A stretch of 64,000 bases of DNA from DATBVX01 sp963810775 (GTDB lineage: Bacteria; Pseudomonadota; Gammaproteobacteria; Steroidobacterales; Steroidobacteraceae), in contig CAWEOT010000005.1 in assembly GCA_963810775.1 (NCBI GenBank), positions 489,711 to 553,710 on the forward strand, read 5' to 3'. Positions 1 to 9,899 of the stretch are shown piece after piece; positions within the stretch are counted from its first letter, which is position 1, and the number at the start of each line of letters is the position of its first letter. The notes beneath the pieces are model-generated. The model was not told the origin of the DNA. It saw only the letters and a program-made list of their open reading frames with translations, and ran no database searches. A program made the position numbers and the translations under genes.

Positions 1-1
1 T

Positions 2-913
2 CGTGTTTCTGCGCTGCATGAGATCTATTACGAGGAGTGCGGTAATCCGCGTGGTAAACCTGCACTCTTCGTTCATGGTGGGCCGGGCGCGGGCGCAGGC
101 CAGGATTCGCGTCGCTTCTTCGATCCGAAACGTTTTCGCATCGTGCTCTTCGATCAGCGCGGCTGCGGCCGCAGTCGCCCACACGCGAGCCTCGTCGACA
201 ACACCACCTGGCACCTGGTCGAGGACATCGAACGGCTGCGCCAGCACCTCGGCGTCGAGCGCTGGCTGGTATTCGGTGGCTCGTGGGGCAGCACCCTGTC
301 GCTCGCATACGCGCAGGCACATCCGCAACGCGTGACCGAGCTGGTGCTACGTGGCATTTTCCTGTTGCGACAGGCGGAGATTCGCTGGTTTTACCAGGAG
401 GGCGCCAACGCAGTATTTCCCGATCCATGGGAGCACTATGTCGCACCTATCCCGCCGGCAGAGCGCTCGGACCTTGTAGCCGCGTTCTATCGACGGCTTA
501 CCGGCAACGATCCGCAGGTGGCACTCGATGCTGCGAAAGCCTGGTCGATCTGGGAAGCGGCGACGAGCTACCTGCACGTAAACCAGGAGAATATCGCTCG
601 CTGGAGCGACGACGCATTCGCCACGGCGGTGGCACGCATCGAATGCCACTACTTCGTGAACCGGGGATTCTTCCAGCACGAGGATCAGCTCCTGCGCAAC
701 GCGGCAGCGATCCGGCATGTGCCCGCGGTCATCGTGCAGGGACGCTACGATGTGGTCTGCCCGATGATGAGCGCCTGGGATCTGCATCGCGCCTGGCCTG
801 AAGCTGAGTTTCACGTCGTGCCTGATGCCGGGCATTCCGCGATGGAGCCGGGCATCCTGCACCAGCTGGTGAGCGCCACGGATCGATTTGCGCTGAGTCG
901 GCAGCCGCGGTAG
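2..913 (+). CDS. pip: proline iminopeptidase, 5' partial
   Basis: Cytosolic serine peptidase of the alpha/beta hydrolase fold (family S33) that removes N-terminal proline from peptides. The frame is open from base 2, so the first roughly 10-15 residues lie outside the window. The visible part has the HGGPG oxyanion-hole motif near base 74, DQRGCGRS near base 152 and the nucleophile elbow GGSWGS near base 275. The acid and histidine lie in GRYDVVCP and DAGHSAMEP towards the C terminus. The 303 visible residues fit the usual 310-320. It converges on the next gene with 13 bp between stops. The assignment is firm from these motifs. Confidence 0.93.
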   Translation, partial: RVSALHEIYYEECGNPRGKPALFVHGGPGAGAGQDSRRFFDPKRFRIVLFDQRGCGRSRPHASLVDNTTWHLVEDIERLRQHLGVERWLVFGGSWGSTLSLAYAQAHPQRVTELVLRGIFLLRQAEIRWFYQEGANAVFPDPWEHYVAPIPPAERSDLVAAFYRRLTGNDPQVALDAAKAWSIWEAATSYLHVNQENIARWSDDAFATAVARIECHYFVNRGFFQHEDQLLRNAAAIRHVPAVIVQGRYDVVCPMMSAWDLHRAWPEAEFHVVPDAGHSAMEPGILHQLVSATDRFALSRQPR

Positions 914-926
914 TGCCGCAACTGGC

Positions 927-1424
927 CTACTCTCTCACATGGCCAGTCGGTTGCTCATCCGGGTCGATCAGCTTGTTCTGCAACAGCCAGTCGTACGCGT
1001 CGGTTGCGTCCTGCTCGAACCAGGCTTGCGCTGAACCCAGTCGAAACGTGTAACCCCAGGCATCCATGTCGGTCAGCATGCGCGCGCGGCCGTAGCCAGG
1101 GATTTGATCAGCCAGCAGGATCTGCAGGTAGCAGACGGCGTTTTCCTCGATATGCTCGCCGCCCGCGTCTGTATCGAGCCCCGCGCGGCGCTCCGGCGTC
1201 ATGCAGATGTAGTGCGCCGCCTCATGCAGTACCGAATGGAGTGGCGTGTCCAGGCGCGCGAACAGCTTCTCGCCTTTCAGGCCGGCCTCGGTCTCGCCCC
1301 AGAACGATCCAGGGATCAGCTCGCCAGCAGCAATCAGCCTGAGCTCCAGTCCGTAGCGCGTGAGCAGCGTCGCGACGACGATGCGGGATACCTGGGCGAG
1401 CGTTACTACTGCTGCGGATGACAA
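927..1424 (-). CDS. uncharacterised protein with HExxH motif
   Basis: A 165-residue protein of a family I do not recognise. It has a zinc-peptidase-like HEAAH at residues 67-71, followed about 22 residues later by an EEN segment (93-95) that could give a third glutamate ligand, as in gluzincins and ImmA/IrrE-like proteins. There is no signal peptide or clear membrane helix. The N-terminal 60 residues are mildly hydrophobic and the C terminus is acidic. It lies 46 bp downstream of lptE on the same strand and may be the last gene of a leuS-lptE transcript. Peptidase function is inferred from the motif only. Confidence 0.7.
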   Translation of the reverse strand: MSSAAVVTLAQVSRIVVATLLTRYGLELRLIAAGELIPGSFWGETEAGLKGEKLFARLDTPLHSVLHEAAHYICMTPERRAGLDTDAGGEHIEENAVCYLQILLADQIPGYGRARMLTDMDAWGYTFRLGSAQAWFEQDATDAYDWLLQNKLIDPDEQPTGHVRE

Positions 1425-1470
1425 GGATTCGGCTCCACTTTCTCGCTAGAGGGCCGAGACTCGATTTTTC

Positions 1471-2010
1471 CTAGAGACTGGCCAGCCGGCTCATCACGAT
1501 CCCCGTCAGGTCGCGCGCCAGCGCCTGGCGCAGGATGTCTTCTTCGTGTTCTTTCGCAAGCAGGGTCTGTTCGTCGAAGCTGTAGTCACGCGTCAGCGTG
1601 AGCGTCTGCGAGGTGAGGAGCTCTTTCCCTTCCGAGGTCACCGAGTACTTGATGGTGTAGAAAATCTCGTACTCAGTCGGCTTGTTGGCGGCCGACACAG
1701 AAAGGACGCGCTGGCCGGTTTCATCGTGCTCGATGTGCAGCACTGCCGTTGCGGCGGCGCGGTCAGGGGTGATGGTGGAACCGCTCGCCTGCAGCGAATG
1801 CTGCAGCGTGAGCAGGAAGCTGCTGCGCGCGTCCTCGGCATCGATGTAGGTCATTCTCATCGCAGCAGGCATGGTGGTCGCGCCCTGCAGGTGAAAGCCG
1901 CATCCTGCAATCAGCGCGCTCGCGATAGTCCATGACGCGAGCGCACGGCGCCGATGTCCCGCACCTCGTCTGGGCCTGTAGCCTCGGACGGCTTTGCTAA
2001 ACAACGACAT
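1471..2010 (-). CDS. lptE: LPS-assembly lipoprotein LptE
   Basis: Outer-membrane lipoprotein that plugs the LptD barrel and helps insert lipopolysaccharide into the outer leaflet. The sequence shows a basic N terminus, a hydrophobic stretch and a lipobox LIAGC with the acylated Cys at residue 37, then GFHLQG, which is typical of the mature LptE start. The start overlaps the end of leuS by 14 bp, which is the usual leuS-lptE gene pair. The N-terminal region before the signal peptide is longer and more arginine-rich than usual, so a start further inside is possible. Length (179 aa) fits the family. Confidence 0.88.
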   Translation of the reverse strand: MSLFSKAVRGYRPRRGAGHRRRALASWTIASALIAGCGFHLQGATTMPAAMRMTYIDAEDARSSFLLTLQHSLQASGSTITPDRAAATAVLHIEHDETGQRVLSVSAANKPTEYEIFYTIKYSVTSEGKELLTSQTLTLTRDYSFDEQTLLAKEHEEDILRQALARDLTGIVMSRLASL

Positions 2011-4602
2011 TGACGAGCTTGCCCTTCACGATCACCCGGCGCACCGGCTTGTCCATCACGAAGCGCTGCACATTGGCATCACCCAGCGCCGCTTGCGTGA
2101 TCGCCGCTTCATCCGCCGTGGCCGGTACCTGGATGCGTCCGCGAAGCTTGCCATTAACCTGCACCACGATCTCCAGCACCTCCTGGGTGAGCGCGACCGA
2201 ATCGGGCTCGGGCCAGCGTGCATCGATCACTGCACCGGGCTGGCCGAGGGCCTGCCACAGTACATGACAGGCATGCGGTACGATCGGCGCAAGCACGAGT
2301 ACCACGATCTCGAGCGCTTCCTGGCGCACAGTACGACCGCACTCGCTATCGTCCTCGAACCGCGCCAGTCCATTCATCAGCTCCATCACGGCGGCGATCG
2401 CAGTGTTGAAGGTGCGTCGGCGCCCGATGTCATCCGTCACCTTGATCAACATCTGGTGTGTCAGGTGCCGCATTTCGCGCTGCGCACCGGTGAGAGCGGC
2501 GTGGTCGATCTTCGCCACCAGCGCAGAAGGCGCCACTCCTTCATCACATGCTCGTGCACGGCTTTCCACAGCCGTTTCAGGAAGCGGTGCGCTCCCAGCA
2601 CACCCTCATCGGACCACTCGAGCGTGTCCTCCGGCGGGGACTTGAACATCATGAAGAGCCGCACGCTGTCGGCGCCGAACTGCTCCACCAGCGCCGTCGG
2701 GTCGACGCCGTTGTTCTTCGACTTCGACATCGTGCGCATTCCTTCCCACACGACAGGCTGACCGTCGGCGCCGAGCACCGCGCCCGCACGACCTCCCTTC
2801 GAATCCAGCTTGACGTCGACGTCTGCCGGATTGAAGTAAGTAACACGGCCGTCCGCGCTGGTGCGCGAGTAGATGTCGTTGAGCACCATGCCTTGGGTGA
2901 GCAGGTTCATGAAGGGCTCGGAGAACTGCACCAGTCCGAGATCACGCATCACGCGCGTCCAGAAGCGCGAGTAGAGCAGATGCAGGATCGCATGCTCGAT
3001 GCCGCCGATGTACTGATCCACCGGTGCCCAGTATCTGTTGCGCTCATCGACCGCGGCTCTCGAATTGTCGTAGCTGGCGAAGCGCATGTAGTACCACGAA
3101 GAATCGACGAACGTGTCCATCGTGTCGGTTTCGCGGCGCGCCGGCCCGCCGCACTTGGGACACGCGCACTCATAGAACGCGGGCGTCTTCGCGAGCGGAT
3201 TACCGCTGCCGTCGGGCACCAGACCCTCCGGCAGTACGACGGGAAGATCGCTATCGGGTACTGGCACATCACCGCAACTCGGACAGTGCACGATCGGTAT
3301 CGGGCAACCCCAGTAACGCTGTCGCGAGATACCCCAGTCCCGCAGCCGCCAGACTGTTTGCTCCTTGCCGAGCCCGAGCGCGTGCAGATCGCGCGCAATA
3401 GCAGTGACAGCCTGGTCGTAGTCGAGCCCGTCGTACCGGCCGGAATTCACGCAGCGCCCGTAGTCGGAATACCAGGACTGCCAGCTCTCGGTTGAATAGG
3501 TGCGCCCTTCGACGTCGATGACGGGACGGATGGCCAAACCGTATTTGCGGGCGAATTGAAAATCGCGCTCATCGTGACCGGGCACGCCCATCACTGCGCC
3601 CTCGCCATAGGCCATCAACACGTAGTTACCGACCCAGACTTCGATCTGTTCCTGCGTCAAGGGATGTGCGACGAAGAAGCCTGTCGGCACACCCTTCTTT
3701 TCCATCAATGCGAACTCGGCTTCCGTCACGCCGCCGGTGCGGCACTCTTCGATGAAGGCCGCGACGCGCGGATTGTCGCGCGCGAGCCGGATTGCAAGCG
3801 GGTGTTCCGGTGCAATCGCCACAAACGTGGCGCCCATGATGGTATCGGCGCGCGTGGTGAAAACGCGCAGCAACTGCCGGGCGCCATCGATCTGGTACGG
3901 AAAACCGAAGTTGACGCCCTTGCTCTTGCCGATCCAGTTGGCCTGCATGAGTTTCACGCGCTCGGGCCAACCATCGAGGTTTTCGAGCGCGCTCAGCAGC
4001 TCTTCCTTGTAATCTGTGATGCGCAGGTAATACATCGGGATTTCGCGCTTCTCGACCGGCGCGCCGGTGCGCCAGCCGCGCCCATCGATCACCTGCTCGT
4101 TGGCGAGCACGGTCTGATCAACCGGGTCCCAGTTCACGACACCCGTGGTCTTGTACGCGATGCCGCGCTCGAGCATCCGCAGGAACATCCATTGATTCCA
4201 GCGGTAGTACTCCGGATCACAGGTTGCGAATTCGCGTCGCCAGTCGATCGCGAAACCGAGCGACTTGAGCTGGGCACGCATGTACGTGATGTTCTCGCGG
4301 GTCCATTGGGCGGGTGGCACGCTGTTCGCAATCGCCGCGTTTTCTGCTGGCAAACCGAACGCATCCCAGCCCATGGGCTGCAGCACGCTGTAGCCACGCA
4401 TGCGCATGTAGCGCGTGATGACATCGCCGATGGTGTAGTTGCGCACGTGCCCCATGTGCAGCCGACCGCTCGGGTAGGGAAACATGCACAGGCAGTAGTA
4501 TTTGCGGCGCTCGGTGTCCTCGCGCGCCTCGAGCAGCCGTTGCTCATCCCAATAGGCGCGTACCTGGGACTCGAGCTCGGCGACGTCGTAACGTTCCTGC
4601 AT
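1997..4602 (-). CDS. leuS: leucyl-tRNA synthetase, frame broken once
   Basis: Class I aminoacyl-tRNA synthetase charging tRNA-Leu in the cytosol. The first frame (4602 down to about 2540) carries HMGH at residues 49-52, the CP1 editing domain and the second signature MSKSK near residue 625. The anticodon-binding and C-terminal part (KVTDDIGRR, then VQVNGKLRG) continues in another frame from about 2560 down to 1997. The span is 2606 bases, two more than a multiple of three, so one base is missing (or two are extra) at about 2530-2560. The joined product of about 868 residues is full length. An essential gene with one indel points to sequence error rather than decay. Confidence 0.93.
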
Positions 4603-4641
4603 GGATACTTCGTAAAATCAAGGCCTTGCGGAGAGCGCGCA

Positions 4642-4670
4642 AGGATACACGACTGCGATGGTGCGGCCAA
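4642..4670 (-). promoter_or_regulatory. possible leuS promoter
   Basis: Reading the minus strand, TTGGCC (4665-4670) is followed after exactly 17 bases by TATCCT (4642-4647), about 40 bp upstream of the leuS start. Spacing is ideal and each hexamer has four matches to the sigma70 consensus. Inferred from sequence only. Confidence 0.4.
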
Positions 4671-4869
4671 ATGGGCGCGTTTGCATGACGCTGTCGCGGG
4701 TCGCAGCCACCCTCACCTTTGGGTCATACGAAATTCATGGTCGCGGCGCTATTCTGCGCACCCCGTGAGATCTCACGGAGACGGTGCGGGCCGAACTTCG
4801 AGGACCCCTTCGCGGGAGCAAATCGGATCTGCGTCATCAGGCTACAGGCAACCATGGAGGATGCGTTTC

Positions 4870-5406
4870 ATGAAATTCTCTCCACTTCTTTCCGCAGCGC
4901 TCGGCATCGTGACAGTCGGCTTGTGCGCCAGCACTGCGATCGGCGACGGCAGGCATCACCGTCAGGAAATCGTTCGCGCGAAACTCGTCGGTTTCAACGA
5001 GGTGCCGACACTGTCCAGCGCTGCAAGCGGCCGGTTCAAGGCCGTGATCGATGAGGACTCGGGACTGATCAGCTACGAGCTGAGCTATCAGGGTCTGCCC
5101 ACCGTCGCGCAGGCGCACATTCACTTCGGCCGCACAGCAATCAACGGCCCCATCCTCGTGTTCTTGTGCAGCAACCTCGGCAACGGTCCCACGGGTACCC
5201 AGGCCTGCCCGCCGGACGAGGCAACCTTGACGGGCACGATCCAGATGGCTGATGTCCTCGGAAACGCGGCGGCCCAAGGCCTCGAGGCCGGCGAATTCGA
5301 TGAGTTCCTCGCCGCGATTCGCTCCGGCGCGACCTACGCCAATGTTCACTCCGCCGGGTTTCCGGGTGGCGAGATCCGCGGTCAGGTCGCCGAAACCTTC
5401 AGATAA
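4870..5406 (+). CDS. secreted CHRD-domain protein
   Basis: A 178-residue exported protein with one CHRD domain, a beta-rich domain first described in chordin and found in many bacterial secreted proteins of unknown role. A signal peptide (MKFSPLLSAALGIVT onward, cleavage near residue 25) leads into VGFNEVPTLSSAASG, HIHFG and the closing motif YANVHSAGFPGGEIRGQ, all characteristic of CHRD. I chose the ATG at 4870 rather than 4861 because GGAGG lies 9 bases upstream of 4870 but directly touches 4861. It stands alone, and a strong hairpin follows. Biochemical function is unknown. Confidence 0.85.
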   Translation: MKFSPLLSAALGIVTVGLCASTAIGDGRHHRQEIVRAKLVGFNEVPTLSSAASGRFKAVIDEDSGLISYELSYQGLPTVAQAHIHFGRTAINGPILVFLCSNLGNGPTGTQACPPDEATLTGTIQMADVLGNAAAQGLEAGEFDEFLAAIRSGATYANVHSAGFPGGEIRGQVAETFR

Positions 5407-5421
5407 GACCAGGCCACGAAG

Positions 5422-5451
5422 AGCGTGCGCCGACTCAGTTCGGCGCACGCT
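5422..5451. terminator. hairpin between convergent genes
   Basis: A perfect 12-bp inverted repeat with a 6-base loop (arms 5422-5433 and 5440-5451) lies between the convergent CHRD gene and the glyoxalase-like gene. There is only a short T-containing stretch after it, so it may be a weak bidirectional terminator or a 3'-end stabiliser. Confidence 0.6.
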
Positions 5452-5465
5452 GTTCCCTGACTCTA

Positions 5466-6326
5466 CTAGGGCGGCTGTGGCGTGAACTGCAGCGCCGCGC
5501 CACAAGCGGAGCGCGGGCCGACCCATAGTCCGCCATCATTCCGCGGCTCAAAACGCACTCGCGCGCGCGTGAGATAACCAGCCGTGCTCGCGATGTCGCG
5601 CACCGTGACTTCGAATGCGGCCAGGCACGGCAGTTTGCGCACGCCGGCGCCTGGATAGTCCGAGACGAATGTGTGCCGCGTCGTGATGCGCAATCGCTGT
5701 GTGCCCCACTCGAAGCGCTGATCGCCCGGGTCTCCTCGCGGTTCTTCCTGCAGCAGCACTCGATACAGTTGCGCTGCGCGTTCGGGATCGGGCGACACAA
5801 TCGTCGTGCCAGTGATGGCGCTTGCCGTGTTCGGGTGCCCCGTTACTTCGTGCTGAAATACCAGCTCAGGCGTGTGGTTGTGAACGAAGCACACCAGCCC
5901 CTCCGGCGCGCTTCGTGCTGCAAGCGTGAACCAGTGGAACTGCGCGGCTCCTCTGCGCGAGCCATAGGCGACGTCGCGCGTTGCGATCGATACGGCCGAG
6001 GGTTCGAGTCCAGCGAGGCGACAGCGCTCGGCGTCCGTATCGATGTCGCTGCTGGTGAATGCGAGGATTTCGAGGCCCTGGTGGCGGCGCGCATACGCCG
6101 CAACCGGATGTTGAAGCCCCTCACTCTGCAGCGTGGACAGCTCGACGTATCCCTGCTCCAGCACCGCGTGCGAACACAGTTGCTGCAATGACTGCCGTTC
6201 GCCGGTCTTCGGGTCCGCCTGCATGAGAAGCTTCGGCGGCGTCGTGATGAACCCGAGCCGCTCGAAAGATCTCTGCATGGCCGCGACGTCACGCCCGACC
6301 AGACCCACGTGATCGATCCTGATCAT
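5466..6326 (-). CDS. glyoxalase-like (VOC family) protein
   Basis: A 286-residue protein opening with MIRIDHVGLVGRD, the beta-strand and metal-ligand His typical of vicinal-oxygen-chelate folds. Two VOC-like halves are visible: residues 1-130, and a second half around GTTIVSPDPERAAQLYR. It resembles the glyoxalase_3-like group (lactoylglutathione lyase-like, substrate unknown). The start at 6326 gives the family N terminus. A longer reading to 6377 adds 17 residues with no homology character. No neighbour indicates the substrate. Confidence 0.75.
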   Translation of the reverse strand: MIRIDHVGLVGRDVAAMQRSFERLGFITTPPKLLMQADPKTGERQSLQQLCSHAVLEQGYVELSTLQSEGLQHPVAAYARRHQGLEILAFTSSDIDTDAERCRLAGLEPSAVSIATRDVAYGSRRGAAQFHWFTLAARSAPEGLVCFVHNHTPELVFQHEVTGHPNTASAITGTTIVSPDPERAAQLYRVLLQEEPRGDPGDQRFEWGTQRLRITTRHTFVSDYPGAGVRKLPCLAAFEVTVRDIASTAGYLTRARVRFEPRNDGGLWVGPRSACGAALQFTPQPP

Positions 6327-6455
6327 CCGCGCGACTATACTAGGGCCGTCATGATTCCGCCGAAGCGCGCCGGCCATGCGCCCGCGATGACCGGCTTGAG
6401 GTTGGCGCGCGCAGTCTGCTTCTCCGCACTCGCGGCTCGGCTATTGCGCTGAGCC

Positions 6456-7094
6456 GTGGCGGAGCTGTTTACCGCACTGACGGATTTCCTGCTGGCCGCG
6501 CTGTGCGCAGCATTCGCCGGCTCATTTGCGCGCGCTTGGTCCTGGAAACTGCACGGACCGCTGGTGTTCTTCTTAGGCTTTGCGCTCGCGGCGTTCGCGG
6601 GTGGAATCTGGCATGCCTTTTTCAATGCACGCCACGACCTCGCGCAAGCCATCGTGTGGTGGTTCTCGATGTTGTTCGCCGGTGTGACCGCCGTCGGCCT
6701 GGCGCTGGTTGGGATCGAGCTGCTGGGCGGCCGACGCTCGCGACTCATCACTAGCATCTTCATCGCCCTGCTCGCCGTGTATGCGGTGCTGAGCTGGCAA
6801 GACCCGCGCTTCCTGCTGAGCCTCATCGCGACCGTAATCGGTACTGTGCTCTGTGTAGCCGGGTTGCTTCGTCGCGTGCGCTCGCCAGGTTCACTACTCG
6901 TGCTCGGCGGGCTCGGCATCTCCTTCGTCGCGGCGCTTGCGCAACAACGCGGCGTCGCGATCGATCCCGCGCAATTCGATCACAACGCGACGTATCACCT
7001 CATGCTGCTGCCGGCGCTCGGGTTCATTTACGCCGGCCTGCGCCGCCTATCGGCACAGCAGGCAGTACCGCAGCGCTACCAGGCGATGCCGTAG
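6456..7094 (+). CDS. multi-pass membrane protein, unknown function
   Basis: A 212-residue protein with about six or seven hydrophobic helices separated by short basic loops, for example GGRRSR and RRVRSPG. It starts at GTG 6456 with no clear ribosome-binding site. His and Trp residues lie in or near the helices (WHAFFNARHDLAQAIVWW). I do not recognise a named family with confidence; it is reminiscent of small uncharacterised inner-membrane proteins of Gammaproteobacteria. The 3' end overlaps the end of the convergent ggt gene by 19 bp. Confidence 0.7.
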   Translation: MAELFTALTDFLLAALCAAFAGSFARAWSWKLHGPLVFFLGFALAAFAGGIWHAFFNARHDLAQAIVWWFSMLFAGVTAVGLALVGIELLGGRRSRLITSIFIALLAVYAVLSWQDPRFLLSLIATVIGTVLCVAGLLRRVRSPGSLLVLGGLGISFVAALAQQRGVAIDPAQFDHNATYHLMLLPALGFIYAGLRRLSAQQAVPQRYQAMP

Positions 7095-8923
7095 TCCTCG
7101 CCGTGATTGCTCGAGCCGCCCCAGAGCGTGCCGTGCGCGCGATCGAAGTAGATCGCATTGATGGGTCCTGAGGTGCGCTCTTCGAACTCGAGCTTGTATC
7201 CCATGCGGCGCAGATCGTCGCGCACCCACGGGGAGATCGACTCGTTGAGCGTCAAGCGCCCAGGGATCGATTCGTGCTCACCAAATGAATCGCGCATCTG
7301 GTAACTGGTGATGTTGGCGGCCTCGGTCGCTTCCTGCACCGTCATCCCAAACTCGACCACATTCAGAAAGAACTGCAGCAGGTTCTGATCCTGCGTGTCG
7401 CCGCCCTGCACTGCGAAGGACAGGAACGGCTTGCCGTCTTTCAATGCCAGCGTCGGCGTCAGGGTGGCACGCGGACGCTTGCCGGGTTCAACCACATTGA
7501 AGGGATTGTCGGTCGCATCGAGCACGAAACTCTGCATGCGCTGGCTCATGCCGATGCCAGTCTTGCCCGCGATCACCGCCGGCAGCCAACCGCCACTCGG
7601 CGTGACCGAAACGACCCAACCTTTGTCGTCCGCCGCTTCCACGCTCGTCGTGCCGAGGCGAAAGTGGCGATCGAACTCGGCCTGCGTCGTGAGGTCCGGC
7701 ATCTTGCTGTGCCATTGTTCGAGCAGCGATCGATACGGATTGGTTTCGCCCTGAAAAGGATAGGGATCGCCGGGGCGGATGTCCGGATTGTTTCGATCAG
7801 CGGCGATGAGCTTGGCGCGGTCGTGCGCGTACTCTTTGGAGAGCAGCCCCTTGATTGGCTCCGCCGGCGGGAAATAGGGATCGCCGTAATAGAAATCGCG
7901 GTCCGCGTACGCCAGGTTCATCGCCTGGTAGAGCGTGTGAATGTAGCGAGCACTGTTGTAACCCATCGACTTCAGGTCAAACGGCTCCACCAGGTTGAGC
8001 GCCTGCAGCATCACCGGACCCTGAACCCAGGTAGTGAGCTTGTAGACCTCGATGCCCTTGTAGTTCACGTGCACGGGCTCCTCGAGGTGCACTTTCCAGT
8101 TCGCGAGATCCTGCTGCGTGATCAGGCCGCCGACTTCCTTTGACCCGCGAACGAATTCCTGGGCGATGTCACCGCGGTAGAAGCGCTCGTAGGCGGCCAT
8201 GATCGCAGCCTTACGGTCCTTGCCTGCCGCGCGCGCTTTTTTCTCGGCTTCCACCAGCTTGCGCAAGGTCGCTGCGAGATCAGGCTGGCGGAAGATTTCT
8301 CCCGCTTCGGGAGCTTCCCGCGACTGGCCTGCATGCACCAGCAGAATGCGCTTCGACTCGGGCCATTCCTTGATACGTGCCTTGTTGCGTTCAATGGAGT
8401 CCGCAGTCTCGCGCTCGATCGGGTAGCCATCCGCAAGGGCGATGGCGGGTGCGAGCACGTCTTCCAGGCTCAACGTCCCGAACTCCGCGAGCATCGTCAT
8501 GATTCCACCCGGCGTGCCTGGGGTTACCGCTGCAAGCGGCCCGTATTCGGGCGGATACTTCATTCCCTTCGCGCGAAAGAATTCCGGCGTCGCACCGGTC
8601 GGCGCAACGCCGAGTGCATTGACGCCGATGACTTTGCCGGTATTGGGGTTGTAGATGAGTGCCTGTGTCTCGCCACCCCAGCTCAATACGTCCCACATCG
8701 TTGCGGTTGCCGCGATCATGGCGCAGGCCGCATCGACAGCGTTGCCGCCCTTCTGGAACGTGATGGCACCGGCAGTCGCGGCCAGCGGCTTGCCGGTAAT
8801 CGCGACCCAGTGCTGGCCGTGCAGCGGCGGCTTCTGTGTCTTGGCGTACGCAGTCAGCGGCGTCAGGGACACCACGACGAGCGCCAGGAACGTCGAACAC
8901 CACGCGGCGAAACGCGATTTCAT
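7076..8923 (-). CDS. ggt: gamma-glutamyltransferase
   Basis: Periplasmic N-terminal-nucleophile hydrolase that cleaves or transfers the gamma-glutamyl group of glutathione and related peptides. A signal peptide ends near residue 27 (TAYA-K). The autoprocessing site and catalytic threonine are in GTTSV (T425), giving a large subunit of about 397 mature residues and a small subunit of about 190. The region SRMQSF-like/ KRPRATLTPT and GGDTQDQNLLQ near the C terminus is typical of the small subunit. A GGGAG ribosome-binding site precedes ATG 8923. Length (615) is normal. The exact substrate preference cannot be read from sequence. Confidence 0.9.
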   Translation of the reverse strand: MKSRFAAWCSTFLALVVVSLTPLTAYAKTQKPPLHGQHWVAITGKPLAATAGAITFQKGGNAVDAACAMIAATATMWDVLSWGGETQALIYNPNTGKVIGVNALGVAPTGATPEFFRAKGMKYPPEYGPLAAVTPGTPGGIMTMLAEFGTLSLEDVLAPAIALADGYPIERETADSIERNKARIKEWPESKRILLVHAGQSREAPEAGEIFRQPDLAATLRKLVEAEKKARAAGKDRKAAIMAAYERFYRGDIAQEFVRGSKEVGGLITQQDLANWKVHLEEPVHVNYKGIEVYKLTTWVQGPVMLQALNLVEPFDLKSMGYNSARYIHTLYQAMNLAYADRDFYYGDPYFPPAEPIKGLLSKEYAHDRAKLIAADRNNPDIRPGDPYPFQGETNPYRSLLEQWHSKMPDLTTQAEFDRHFRLGTTSVEAADDKGWVVSVTPSGGWLPAVIAGKTGIGMSQRMQSFVLDATDNPFNVVEPGKRPRATLTPTLALKDGKPFLSFAVQGGDTQDQNLLQFFLNVVEFGMTVQEATEAANITSYQMRDSFGEHESIPGRLTLNESISPWVRDDLRRMGYKLEFEERTSGPINAIYFDRAHGTLWGGSSNHGEDYGIAW

Positions 8924-8957
8924 CGTCTTCTCCCGTTATCGATGGCGCGGGCGCGAA

Positions 8958-9887
8958 TTATGCTGCTTCTTCCAAAAGCTTCACCAGCTTGTACAGCGCA
9001 TAGTTGAGCGGAGTGGCGACACCGAGGTGCTCACCGAGACGTGCCACGTAACCGTTCAATGAATCGATCTCGGTGCGCTTGCCTCGCGCGATGTCCTGTG
9101 CAGTCGACGACAGCGCGTCCGGCATCACCTCACCCAGCTTGAGACCCGCGGCGATCTGCTCCTCCAGATCGAGGTTCACGCCCGCCGCATGCGCGACCGC
9201 TACGGTTTCGGACGCCACGCGCGTCAATAACGCTCGCGTCCCGGGGTCGCGCACGATCCGACCGTAGCGCGCCCGTGCCAGGGCGGAGATAGCGTTGTAG
9301 GTGCAGTTGAGCACCAGCTTCTTCCAGAGTGCCGCTTTGATGTCGCGTGTCACGACGCATGGAATGTCTGCGCGGTTGAAAAGCTCCGCCAGCCCATCGA
9401 GCTCTTCAGCAGGCGTCTGCGCCAATGGATCGCCGAGCACGAGATCGCCGCGGCTGCTCTGTCGCACGTGGCCGGGGCCAGCCATTTCGGCGGCGACATA
9501 TACGGCGGCCGCGAGCGCTCGAACGCCGGCCGTGGCGTACATTCGTTCCACGTTGTCGACGCCGTTCTGCAGGCTGACCACTCGCGCCCCCTCGACGAGC
9601 AGCGGTGCGAGCAATCTCGCGGTGTCATCCGTATCGGTCGTCTTTACGCAGACGAGGACTAGCCTGGACTGCGCCGCGGCAGCAATATCCGTCGCCGCAG
9701 CGACATGAATGTGCTCTCGCACTCGCGTCCCTTCCAGGAACAGCCCGTCGCGCACAATCGCTTCGACGTGCGCGGCACGCCCGATCAGAGTCACCGACGC
9801 GCCCGCGCGGGCGAGCATGCCGCCGTAGTAGCAACCGACTGCACCGGCGCCGACGACAGCGATTCGGGTCGAGGCTTGCGCTGCCAA
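8958..9887 (-). CDS. panE: 2-dehydropantoate 2-reductase family protein
   Basis: NADPH-dependent ketopantoate reductase (ApbA/PanE family), which makes pantoate for coenzyme A in the cytosol. The Rossmann motif GAGAVG is at residues 13-18, and the catalytic-lysine region is ALWKKLVLNCTYNAI. The 309-residue length is typical. Translation appears to start at TTG 9887, with GGAG seven bases upstream and no better start nearby. It lies 12 bp after lnt and may be cotranscribed. Some family members reduce other 2-oxo acids, so the symbol is a family-level call. Confidence 0.82.
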   Translation of the reverse strand: MAAQASTRIAVVGAGAVGCYYGGMLARAGASVTLIGRAAHVEAIVRDGLFLEGTRVREHIHVAAATDIAAAAQSRLVLVCVKTTDTDDTARLLAPLLVEGARVVSLQNGVDNVERMYATAGVRALAAAVYVAAEMAGPGHVRQSSRGDLVLGDPLAQTPAEELDGLAELFNRADIPCVVTRDIKAALWKKLVLNCTYNAISALARARYGRIVRDPGTRALLTRVASETVAVAHAAGVNLDLEEQIAAGLKLGEVMPDALSSTAQDIARGKRTEIDSLNGYVARLGEHLGVATPLNYALYKLVKLLEEAA

Positions 9888-9899
9888 CGCGAGGCTCCG

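Noticed and set aside
3556..4869. Long open plus-strand frame leading into the CHRD gene.
   Set aside because: It is antisense to leuS. Only the part from 4870 has a signal peptide, ribosome-binding site and conserved domain.
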